Assembly: GCA_913063125.1 (NCBI GenBank) | Contig: CAJXZM010000003.1 | Location: 1 to 64,000 of the forward strand | Reading direction: 5' to 3' | DNA: 64,000 nucleotides | Source: an uncultured Gammaproteobacteria bacterium | GTDB taxonomy: Bacteria; Pseudomonadota; Gammaproteobacteria; Pseudomonadales; Ketobacteraceae | Part shown: piece by piece, positions 1 through 7,396 of the stretch | Layout: every line of letters begins with the position of its first letter | Position numbering within the stretch: position 1 is the stretch's first letter | Translations under genes and position numbers: made by a program | Notes under the pieces: generated by a model | What the model was told of the DNA's origin: nothing | The model's input: the letters and a program-made list of their open reading frames with translations, nothing else | The model's database searches: none

Positions 1-143
1 TGCCACGGAAATAACGCATTAGCGATTAACCGTTACGGCAGTAGATATATTCAGAATCGCGTAGAATACCACCAGAGTCAGGGCATACCTAGTGGATTAG
101 AGGTTCTGTAACAAAGATACACATACAAGAGCAGTCGCGTTAC

Positions 144-173
144 CAAAAGAGCGAGGCAGTATTACTCCTCGCT
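144..173 (-). terminator. Putative intrinsic terminator after scpB
   Basis: On the minus strand a 7-bp stem (AGCGAGG/CCTCGCT, 150-156 with 167-173) is followed by a short T-rich stretch. The loop contains the scpB stop codon, so the hairpin overlaps the end of the gene. Bases 1-143 hold no convincing gene; rluB, which often follows scpB, is not seen here. Confidence 0.5.
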
Positions 174-1160
174 TTCATCAACCGAAATATCACCAACAGG
201 AATCTCTCCACCTTGCTCTAGCTGACGCTCCACTATTTCCGCTAGCATTAAATCTTCCTCAAGTTGCGCTTCAGAGGCAACAGCATCATCCGATGCATCA
301 ACTTTAGCTTCTTGGGCTTTATTGGCTTCAAACTGTCGAACAATATCGGCGAGGGAGTTAACCGCCGGCCTTTCTTCAGGAGCAAGTACTTTTTCTTCAG
401 TAAGCTCCTGTACAGCGTCTTCCACAACCACATCAATGCTGCCGTCACTGACTTCAGCAATACTATTTTCAACAACAGATTCAGCAGGCTCATGTTGAAC
501 TACTTCAATTAAAGCGTTTTCATCACGCTGCTCAGGGGTTACGTCATGCCCAGTAGGTGCTTCGGCTGTGTTTTTATCCGATTCATTAGAACCAACATCT
601 TCTAGCTCTAGCTCTTCGTTAATCTTATCGAAGTCTCTAATTTCAGACAACGGTGGTAACTCCACCAAATTTTTGAGATTAAAGTAGTCCAGAAAGATGC
701 GTGTTGTTGCAAACATGGCTGGACGACCCGGCACATCACGATGCCCTACCACACGCACCCATTCGCGCTCTAACAGTGTTTTCATGATATGAGAACTTAC
801 ACTCACACCACGGATTTCTTCAATTTCACCACGAGTAATCGGCTGTCGATAAGCCACCAACGCGAGGGTTTCAAGCAAAGCGCGAGAATAACGAACGGGT
901 TTGTCTTCCCACATCCGGCTTACCCACTCCCCTACTTCTTCTTTCACTTGAAAACGATAACCCGAGGCAACTTCTTTTAATACCACACCACGATTTACAT
1001 AGTCCTCTTGCAAAGCCGTTAACGCTAGCTTGAATTCCTCCTTTGTAGGGCGCTCTTCATCAAAAAAAAGGCCACTCAAACGGTCGATATTCATTGGTTC
1101 GCTTGAAGAAAATAACGCGCCTTCTACAATTTTTTTTATTTTGTCTTTATCCCAAGGCAT
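162..1160 (-). CDS. scpB: Segregation and condensation protein B
   Basis: ScpB is the winged-helix subunit that works with ScpA and SMC (or acts beside MukBEF-type condensins) in chromosome condensation and segregation. Residues 1-170 read as the typical ScpB core, with two winged-helix domains and the conserved stretch ALVAYRQPITRGEIEEIRG. After about residue 175 the protein becomes a long, acidic, Glu/Asp/Val-rich low-complexity tail, making it 332 residues against roughly 200 for compact ScpB proteins. Such tails occur in some gammaproteobacterial ScpB proteins and are probably disordered. The gene lies 3 bp after scpA on the same strand, so trpS-scpA-scpB look like one transcript. The assignment is secure; the role of the tail is unknown. 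Confidence 0.95.
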   Translation of the reverse strand: MPWDKDKIKKIVEGALFSSSEPMNIDRLSGLFFDEERPTKEEFKLALTALQEDYVNRGVVLKEVASGYRFQVKEEVGEWVSRMWEDKPVRYSRALLETLALVAYRQPITRGEIEEIRGVSVSSHIMKTLLEREWVRVVGHRDVPGRPAMFATTRIFLDYFNLKNLVELPPLSEIRDFDKINEELELEDVGSNESDKNTAEAPTGHDVTPEQRDENALIEVVQHEPAESVVENSIAEVSDGSIDVVVEDAVQELTEEKVLAPEERPAVNSLADIVRQFEANKAQEAKVDASDDAVASEAQLEEDLMLAEIVERQLEQGGEIPVGDISVDESEE

Positions 1161-1163
1161 GCG

Positions 1164-2141
1164 CTAACTCTCTTCTGGCTCTGATTCTGTTTCCGGTTCA
1201 GCTTCTTCTAAGGCCGATGCTCTTGCCTTCACATGAATAGAACCAAAAGGCTCATGCTGAATTATTTCAATTAACTGTTCTTTAATAAGCTCTAAAATGG
1301 CGAGAAATGTCACCACTACACCAAGGCGCCCTTCTTCAGCAGTAAACAACTGCTCGAAAGGAACAAAGCGCTTATCGTCCAAAAACTCCAACACTTCAGA
1401 CATGCGCTCTCGAGTGGATAGTTTTTCTCGTTCCACTTGGTGGCTTTCAAACATGTCAGCGCGTTGCAACACACCCTGTAACGCTAGCAACACATCTTTT
1501 AAATCAACATCGGGAGCAGGAATTTCTTTTCTAAAATCAGGGCGCCCGGCTTCAGCGATAAAAACATCACGACCAACCCTTGGTAATTCATTAATATCCT
1601 CTGCCGCCTGCTTATAACGCTCGTACTCTTGCAAACGGCGTATCAACTCTGCTCGAGGATCGTTTTCATCATCTTCAACTTCAGTCTGTCGAGGTAGCAA
1701 ACTACGAGACTTAATTTCGGCTAGCAACGCAGCCATTACCAAATACTCTGCCGCCAACGCAAAATTTAACGATTTCATCAACTCAACATATTCCATATAT
1801 TGCGCAGTGATCTCAGCAACAGATATATTTAGAATATCAAGGTTTTGACGTTTGATGAGGTACAGCAACAAATCTAGTGGACCTTCAAAGGCTTCTAAAA
1901 AAACCTCTAGTGCATCCGGCGGAATGTAAAGATCTTCTGGCAGCTTTGTTACTGCTTCTCCGTACACCATGGCAAAGGGCATCTCTTCCTGCTTAGGAGA
2001 CTCCCCCGGAGAAGTACCAGAACTACTCTCTGCAACGGCTTCAGAGATACCATCAACAGTAGACGCACCGGGCGACGCCTCAGTTTCAGACTGTGCCATT
2101 GAAGGGGCTTGTAATTGTAGTTCTAACTCATCTGACATCAT
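1164..2141 (-). CDS. scpA: Segregation and condensation protein A
   Basis: ScpA is the kleisin subunit that bridges SMC heads and binds ScpB. The family signature begins around residue 80 (EVFLEAFEGPLDLLLYLIK) and continues through the helical core. The C-terminal winged helix (roughly 255-310) precedes an acidic end. The first 75 residues are a Ser/Glu/Pro-rich extension that is not part of the usual kleisin fold. Two adjacent ATG codons (2141 and 2138) could start translation. The start lies 3 bp after the trpS stop, which suggests translational coupling. The scpB gene follows on the same strand. Confidence 0.95.
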   Translation of the reverse strand: MMSDELELQLQAPSMAQSETEASPGASTVDGISEAVAESSSGTSPGESPKQEEMPFAMVYGEAVTKLPEDLYIPPDALEVFLEAFEGPLDLLLYLIKRQNLDILNISVAEITAQYMEYVELMKSLNFALAAEYLVMAALLAEIKSRSLLPRQTEVEDDENDPRAELIRRLQEYERYKQAAEDINELPRVGRDVFIAEAGRPDFRKEIPAPDVDLKDVLLALQGVLQRADMFESHQVEREKLSTRERMSEVLEFLDDKRFVPFEQLFTAEEGRLGVVVTFLAILELIKEQLIEIIQHEPFGSIHVKARASALEEAEPETESEPEES

Positions 2142-2144
2142 TTA

Positions 2145-3359
2145 TTACCGGTAAGCAAGGCCCATTGACTCTCGCACTTCTTCCAATGTCTGTCGCGCAG
2201 CATCACGCGCTCTTTCATTGCCTTCTGCTACAATACTTTTTACTAAATCAGGGTCTGACGTATATTCAGCAGCACGTAGTCGAATCGGCTCCAACTCAGC
2301 TTGCACCGCTTCAATAAGTGGTTTTTTACAATCAACACAGCCGATGCTTGCACTTCGACAACCTTCTTGTACCCATTTATGGATACCTTCATCGGTATAC
2401 ACCAGATGCCACTGCCAAACGGGACATTTACCCGGGTCGCCGACATCGGTTCGACGCGCCCTAGCCGGGTCCGTTGGCATTCTGCGTATTTTCGCATCCA
2501 CATCATCAGGAGCTTCTCGCATTTTGATGGTGTTGTGATATGACTTAGACATTTTACGTCCATCCAAACCCGGCATTTTTGAAGCTGGCGTTAATAGCGA
2601 CTGAGGTTCCGGAAGGATAACCTTCCCGCTACCCTCAAGAAACCCGTGTAGCCGGTCCTTATCAGCCAAGGCAATGTTTTGCTGCCCGCTGACTAATGCA
2701 TGGGCAGTTTGCAACGCATCATCGTCACCTTGCTCTTGGAACTTCTTTAGCAAGTTACGATAAAGCTTGGCATTTTTTTTGCCCATTTTACTGATAGCTT
2801 GCTCTACTAACTGCTCAAAACCAGGCTCCTTACCGTACAAGAAGTTAAATCGTCGGGCAACTTCACGTGTTAATTCAACATGAGCCACCTGATCTGCACC
2901 AACGGGCACACGACCCGCTCGATACATTAAAATATCCGCACTTTGCAGCAATGGATAACCTAAGAAGCCATAAGTGGCTAAGTCCCTCTCCTTAAGCTGC
3001 TCTTGTTGATCTTTGTATGACGGCACCCGTTCTAACCAGCCTAAAGGGGTCATCATGGAAAGCAACAAATGTAATTCGGCATGTTCAGGTATACGAGACT
3101 GGATAAATAATGTTACTGAACCTGGATTTACGCCGGCGGCTAGCCAATCAATCACCATATCCCACACAGATTCCTCAATAACACGAGGGTCTTCGTAGTG
3201 AGTGGTTAGAGCATGCCAATCGGCAACAAAGAAGTAACACTCAAACTCATGTTGCAACTCAACCCAGTTTTTTAGCACTCCATGGTAATGGCCCAAATGT
3301 AGGCTGCCTGTCGGTCTCATACCGGACAGAACCCGCTGATCAGATATCACGGTACTCAA
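2145..3359 (-). CDS. trpS: Tryptophanyl-tRNA synthetase, predicted 4Fe-4S type
   Basis: This class I aminoacyl-tRNA synthetase charges tRNA(Trp). The HIGH-like motif is seen as HLGH near the N-terminus and the KMSKS motif is intact. I place the start at a TTG (3359) because AGGAG lies just upstream and the protein then begins right before the conserved RVLSGMRPTG segment. The longer reading frame to 3413 would add 18 atypical residues. Residues C312, C334, C341 and C344 form C-x21-C-x6-C-x2-C, nearly the spacing (C-x22-C-x6-C-x2-C) of the iron-sulfur cluster in Thermotoga maritima TrpRS, where it contributes to tRNA recognition. The length, about 404 residues, fits the longer TrpRS class. scpA follows immediately. 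Confidence 0.95.
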   Translation of the reverse strand: MSTVISDQRVLSGMRPTGSLHLGHYHGVLKNWVELQHEFECYFFVADWHALTTHYEDPRVIEESVWDMVIDWLAAGVNPGSVTLFIQSRIPEHAELHLLLSMMTPLGWLERVPSYKDQQEQLKERDLATYGFLGYPLLQSADILMYRAGRVPVGADQVAHVELTREVARRFNFLYGKEPGFEQLVEQAISKMGKKNAKLYRNLLKKFQEQGDDDALQTAHALVSGQQNIALADKDRLHGFLEGSGKVILPEPQSLLTPASKMPGLDGRKMSKSYHNTIKMREAPDDVDAKIRRMPTDPARARRTDVGDPGKCPVWQWHLVYTDEGIHKWVQEGCRSASIGCVDCKKPLIEAVQAELEPIRLRAAEYTSDPDLVKSIVAEGNERARDAARQTLEEVRESMGLAYR

Positions 3360-3491
3360 TGTAAACTCCTGATTAATATAGTATTTTATAATAACGGTAA
3401 CATTATCAAGCAATCATCAGGCTTGCTAGCCATCACGATCGCTTTAGTGGTAAATAAATCTATTAACATTAAAACGGGATTATAACGGTAT

Positions 3492-4115
3492 CTATGGCAT
3501 AAAGGGAGTAGGGTCGCCCTTCCCTTCACGAATCACTTCCGGATTATCACCTGTCATATCAATAACGGTGGTACAATCCATATCCCCCCACCCCCCGTCA
3601 ATCACAAGATCCACTTGTTTACCCATGAATTGCATCATTTCTTCAGGGTCTGTCATTGGATACTCATCACCCGGCATTTGTAAGGTTGCCGTCATCATGG
3701 GTTCATTCAATTCTTCTAATAACGCCAAGACAATCGTGTTATCAGGCACACGCAAACCGATAGTTTTTTTCTTAGGATGCATCAAGCGGCGCGGCACCTC
3801 GAGTGTTCCCCGAAGAATAAACGTATATGGTCCCGGCGTATTATGTTTCAACAATCGATAAGCAATATTATCAACCCGCGCGTAAGCCGCCAATTCTGAC
3901 AAATCCCGACACAGTAGGGTGAAATCATGTTTGCTATCCAAACGGCGAATTTGAATAATACGGTCCAACGCACGCTTATCTCCCATTGCACAGCCTATCG
4001 CATAAGCACCATCCGTGGGGTAAATAGCGACACCACCTTTTCGAATAATATCAGCGGCTTGTTTGATTAGGCGGGGTTGTGGTGACTCAGGGTGAACTCG
4101 AAAAATTTGCGACAT
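3492..4115 (-). CDS. YciO-type Sua5/YrdC family protein
   Basis: This is a YrdC-fold protein of the YciO subgroup, related to L-threonylcarbamoyladenylate synthases that act in tRNA t6A formation; the function of YciO itself is less settled. Conserved family features are GGVAIYPTDGAYAIGC near residue 35, a segment of basic residues around KKKTIGLRVPDN, and a PMTATLQMPGDE-like region. I place the start at the ATG at 4115, which overlaps the stop of the upstream PHP gene by one base (TAATG), giving 207 residues and a normal YciO N-terminus (MSQIF). The extension to 4184 would lie inside the PHP gene. Pairing with rnm is common in gammaproteobacteria. Confidence 0.9.
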   Translation of the reverse strand: MSQIFRVHPESPQPRLIKQAADIIRKGGVAIYPTDGAYAIGCAMGDKRALDRIIQIRRLDSKHDFTLLCRDLSELAAYARVDNIAYRLLKHNTPGPYTFILRGTLEVPRRLMHPKKKTIGLRVPDNTIVLALLEELNEPMMTATLQMPGDEYPMTDPEEMMQFMGKQVDLVIDGGWGDMDCTTVIDMTGDNPEVIREGKGDPTPFMP

Positions 4116-4951
4116 TAGCCAAATAACTCCCAAATAGGTCTGCTGTCGGAGGGTAAGGAGGGAAACCGTCCTAATTGCGCCCAACCGCCGGAAGGCCCGT
4201 GATAGTCACTGCCTGTTGATGAGTATAGACTAAACTCCTTAGCCAACGATGCCGCTGTTTGCGACTCACCCGCATTTTGTGTGCCTGTGCACACCTCTAT
4301 GGCTTGCCCCCCCGCCTCACTAAATGCAGCGACTAGACGTGATAACTTCATTCGCGTTAGCTTGTATTTTCCAGGGTGTGCAATAACAGCTACACCACCG
4401 GCTCCATTAATCGTTTCCACTGTTTCAGCAACCGTTGCCCAATCTGTTTTTACAAAGGCTTTTTTTCCATTGCCTAAATATTTGCTGAACGCTTTTTCCA
4501 TATTTTTACAATGCCCAGCCTCAATCATTGCTTTTGCAAAATGGGGCCTACCTGGGACATGGCCATTAGCATTGGCAATAGCGGCTTCATATATGCCGGG
4601 ATAACCCAGTTTTGCTAGCTTTTCACCCATTTTCACCGATCGATCGACACGAAACGCCTGCTGTTGCTCCAATAACTTCATCAACACACCAGCACCAGGG
4701 TCAACATTTAGCCCCACAATATGAATATCTTGATTTGCCCATCGAGACGAGATTTCAACGCCGGCTAAAACCTCCAAACCGACTTGTAGCCCTTGCTGCT
4801 TGGCTTCTGCAACACCGTCTGTGGTGTCGTGATCGGTTACCGCGAGCACAGAGATCCCTGCTTCTTTAGCGGCATTTACCAGCTCGGTAGGTGTTAATTC
4901 ACCGTCAGATGCGGTGGTATGACTGTGAAGATCGTAGATTTTTGAACTCAT
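4115..4951 (-). CDS. rnm: PHP-domain phosphoesterase / 5'-3' exonuclease RNase AM
   Basis: This PHP-fold protein matches the YciV/TrpH group, known in E. coli as RNase AM, which degrades 5'-phosphorylated RNA ends and 3',5'-bisphosphonucleotides. The metal-binding motifs are present in order: DLHSHTTASDG at the N-terminus, VTDHDTTDGV near residue 40, GVEIS near 65, VIAHPGKY near 190 and GSDYHG near 250. The length of 278 residues is usual. It overlaps the YciO-type gene by one base, so the two are co-translated. Divergent yciB starts 77 bp upstream, leaving a short shared promoter region. Confidence 0.9.
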   Translation of the reverse strand: MSSKIYDLHSHTTASDGELTPTELVNAAKEAGISVLAVTDHDTTDGVAEAKQQGLQVGLEVLAGVEISSRWANQDIHIVGLNVDPGAGVLMKLLEQQQAFRVDRSVKMGEKLAKLGYPGIYEAAIANANGHVPGRPHFAKAMIEAGHCKNMEKAFSKYLGNGKKAFVKTDWATVAETVETINGAGGVAVIAHPGKYKLTRMKLSRLVAAFSEAGGQAIEVCTGTQNAGESQTAASLAKEFSLYSSTGSDYHGPSGGWAQLGRFPSLPSDSRPIWELFG

Positions 4952-5028
4952 AAGGGTTGCTTTTCGTGCTTATCGTTATCAAATATTCTATCATTGGTCA
5001 CCCAAAATGTACGGACATCCTCTGAATT

Positions 5029-5661
5029 ATGAAGCAACTTTTTGATTTCTTCCCGGTAGCCATTTTTGTTGCCGTGTATTTCAATACGAAAGACATCATT
5101 TTATCGACCATGTTTTTGGTTGGCGCAAGTGCTGTTCAGCTAGCGGTTGGTTTGCTGGTTTATAAAAAGGTAGAAAAAATCCACCTTTATACCTTCCTTG
5201 TATTAGCAGTAATGGGAGGACTGACAATCGCATTTAAAGACCCCACCTTCATCATGTGGAAACCAACCGTCATCAACTGGACGTTTGCAATGGCTATTCT
5301 TGGCAGCCAATTCATTGGCGAACGTCCGATTGTTCAACGTCTCATTGAGGGCTTATTAAAACAAGCGCCACACCTCACCATCGATGTACCACAAGATAAG
5401 TGGAAAGGCCTCAACCTAAGCTGGGTCGTCTTTTTTATCTTTTTAGGTGCCGTTAATATTTATGTAGCCAAAAATTATGATGAAAGCACCTGGGTTACCT
5501 TTAAATTAGTGGGAATGACACTATTTAACTTAATCTTCTTTGTTGGTCAGTTTGCTTACCTATCAAAGTTTATGACTGAGGACCCTGAAGACGAGACCAC
5601 CTCCACAGAAACAGAGCAAAACCCAGAAATCACCGCCAACAAATCGCAAAAACAGGACTAG
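5029..5661 (+). CDS. yciB: Inner-membrane septation protein A family
   Basis: YciB/IspZ is a small multi-pass inner-membrane protein linked to cell envelope synthesis and septation; its biochemical role is not settled. The N-terminus MKQLFDFFPVAIFVAVYF is a clear family signature. About five hydrophobic segments follow (roughly residues 5-20, 25-45, 52-68, 80-95, 120-138 and 150-172). The last 35 residues are a hydrophilic, Glu/Thr-rich tail. yciI starts 6 bp after the stop, so the two are an operon. The gene is divergent from rnm. Confidence 0.93.
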   Translation: MKQLFDFFPVAIFVAVYFNTKDIILSTMFLVGASAVQLAVGLLVYKKVEKIHLYTFLVLAVMGGLTIAFKDPTFIMWKPTVINWTFAMAILGSQFIGERPIVQRLIEGLLKQAPHLTIDVPQDKWKGLNLSWVVFFIFLGAVNIYVAKNYDESTWVTFKLVGMTLFNLIFFVGQFAYLSKFMTEDPEDETTSTETEQNPEITANKSQKQD

Positions 5662-5667
5662 ATTGTT

Positions 5668-5967
5668 ATGCTTTATGCCGTCATCTCTGAAGACGTTGAA
5701 AACAGCTTAGAAAAACGTCTTTCCGTACGCCCAGCACACCTTGAAAGATTAGAAACACTGAAACAAGAAGGTAGACTGTTCGTTGCGGGCCCCTTCCCCG
5801 CACTTGACACTGAAAACCCAGGTGAAGCTGGTTTCACTGGCAGCTTGATTATCGCTGAATTTGCAAGCTTAGACGCAGCACAACAATGGGCAGACAAAGA
5901 CCCTTATATCGACGCAGGTGTATACGCCAACGTCACGGTTAAACCTTATAAAAAAGTATTACCTTAA
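5668..5967 (+). CDS. yciI: YciI family protein
   Basis: YciI is a small dimeric protein with a ferredoxin-like fold and a conserved His/Asp pair; its substrate is unknown. The 99-residue length and the motifs RPAHLERL (near residue 22), [16 protein letters not shown] (near 42) and the C-terminal DPYIDAGVY are typical of the E. coli YciI group. It lies 6 bp after yciB, with an AGGA upstream inside the yciB end. The pair is conserved across gammaproteobacteria, although no direct functional link has been shown. Confidence 0.92.
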   Translation: MLYAVISEDVENSLEKRLSVRPAHLERLETLKQEGRLFVAGPFPALDTENPGEAGFTGSLIIAEFASLDAAQQWADKDPYIDAGVYANVTVKPYKKVLP

Positions 5968-6018
5968 ACATTCTACCATTCTAAATGGACAGAAAATGGA
6001 TAGCAAAAGGATCATTAC

Positions 6019-6684
6019 GTGAAAGTCATTACCTCAATTATTGCACTCATCAGTCTTATGGTGTTTACGTCATTCAGCCACGCTGAAACTCAATATATCA
6101 AAGATGAAATCCGCATTGAAATGCACTCTGGCCCCACGACGGGCTATCGTATTATTCGGTATTTAAAAAGCGGCGACACTTTTAACGTCCTTAACCGTTC
6201 TGATGATGATAAATGGTTAAAAATAAGCATCAAAGGAAAGGAAGGATGGGTACAAGCACATTATGCTACGCCAACCCCCATCGCTAAAGCGCTACTCAAG
6301 AAATCTGAACAAAACACTGCGACATTAACACAAAAAAATACAGACCTTCAGAATCAACTTTCAGAGGTCATAGCCGAACTTAAATCAGTAAAAACACTAC
6401 AAGGCAGCTTAGAGTCCACCGCAAACTCCCTAAAAAACAAGCTTGGTTCTATTGAGAAAACTGCAAACAATGCCATCATTACCGCAAAAAATTATCAGCT
6501 TTTACAGGAACAAACTGAGTTATTGAATGTTAAATTGGAAAAGCTAGAGGAAGAGAACAAAATCCTAGAAAACGACAACCTAGAAGATGGCATTATCTGG
6601 GGTATTCTAGCGGTTATTGCGGGGGTAATTTTAACACTAACAGTACCAAAAATGTCGACTCAAAAACGTAAAGGTGAATGGTAA
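6019..6684 (+). CDS. SH3-domain membrane protein (TIGR04211/YgiM type)
   Basis: A signal peptide (about residues 1-22, ending near SHAET) is followed by a bacterial SH3 domain (roughly 25-90, with motifs MHSGPTTGYRI and GWVQ). Next comes a coiled coil rich in Gln, Leu and Lys (about 95-180), a single transmembrane helix (about 190-210) and a short basic cytoplasmic end. This architecture matches the TIGR04211 SH3 protein that usually sits beside yciB/yciI. Such proteins probably bind peptidoglycan or envelope ligands in the periplasm. The start is GTG with AAAGGA upstream. The SH3-coil-TM order is directly visible; the exact ligand is unknown. Confidence 0.88.
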   Translation: MKVITSIIALISLMVFTSFSHAETQYIKDEIRIEMHSGPTTGYRIIRYLKSGDTFNVLNRSDDDKWLKISIKGKEGWVQAHYATPTPIAKALLKKSEQNTATLTQKNTDLQNQLSEVIAELKSVKTLQGSLESTANSLKNKLGSIEKTANNAIITAKNYQLLQEQTELLNVKLEKLEEENKILENDNLEDGIIWGILAVIAGVILTLTVPKMSTQKRKGEW

Positions 6685-6707
6685 ATCTCAGTATTTAAAC
6701 GTTAACT

Positions 6708-6778
6708 CCTTTCGCATAGGCTTCGCCACGATATATCGTGGTTATGTATAGCTATTACACAGCACCTTAGGCGAAAGG
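6708..6778. terminator. Nested inverted repeat between convergent genes
   Basis: An outer stem CCTTTCGC/GCGAAAGG (6708-6715 with 6771-6778, with further partial pairing inside) encloses a perfect 16-bp palindrome CCACGATATATCGTGG at 6726-6741. It lies between the convergent SH3 and DUF4156-type genes. It may act as a bidirectional terminator or form a branched RNA structure; no long T run is present. Confidence 0.4.
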
Positions 6779-6798
6779 ATTACACTTTTTCTATATTG

Positions 6799-7203
6799 TC
6801 ATTTTTTACAGAAATAAGCATTGGCGTAAATTTCAACTTTAAACAACCCCAAGCGAGTCCTTAACTGCTTTTGGTACTCTCGGTTATCGGTTATTTGAAT
6901 GGTGTTTGCACCCAACTCTTTTGCGTTATCCTCAAGGTCATCACGCGCCCCCTCTCGCAAATAATCATTCGTTGCAATAATCGTTAAAAACGCATCATCA
7001 TCACCGTAAGAGCCATTCACTTTTTCTAATAATTCACATTCCCTAGAAATCAAATACGCAGAATTTTTTTTACTATTGCCTTTCTCTATCCACTTAATCT
7101 CATCTGCCGGGGCTAACAATTGGCACCCTGATAAAGCAAGTACTCCTCCACCCCATACAAAGGTGATCAAGGCATGTTTGGCCAAACTTACAATACGTCC
7201 CAT
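6799..7203 (-). CDS. DUF4156-like lipoprotein
   Basis: A hydrophobic signal region ends in the lipobox LSGC (lipid-attached cysteine at residue 27), so the product is a predicted outer-membrane or periplasmic lipoprotein of about 108 mature residues. The body resembles the DUF4156 family: paired cysteines, the segment ARDDLEDNAKELGANTI and a C-terminal NAYFCKK. This family includes small envelope lipoproteins with no known activity. It is transcribed alone, convergent with the SH3-domain gene. The downstream inverted repeat may terminate both genes. Confidence 0.75.
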   Translation of the reverse strand: MGRIVSLAKHALITFVWGGGVLALSGCQLLAPADEIKWIEKGNSKKNSAYLISRECELLEKVNGSYGDDDAFLTIIATNDYLREGARDDLEDNAKELGANTIQITDNREYQKQLRTRLGLFKVEIYANAYFCKK

Positions 7204-7396
7204 TCTTATTCCTTCATTGTTGCTCTGAACTGTTGCGTTCTACTATACATTTTTTTTCGATCACCTTAACACGGCAAGCATAATCAACCAAAACCTAACC
7301 ATCATAGGCTTAATCATTGCTAACCTTATAATAAGCCCTATACCAAAGACAACGTTCAAACCAAAGGGCATTTGACCCAGCTCAAGGTTACGCCCA

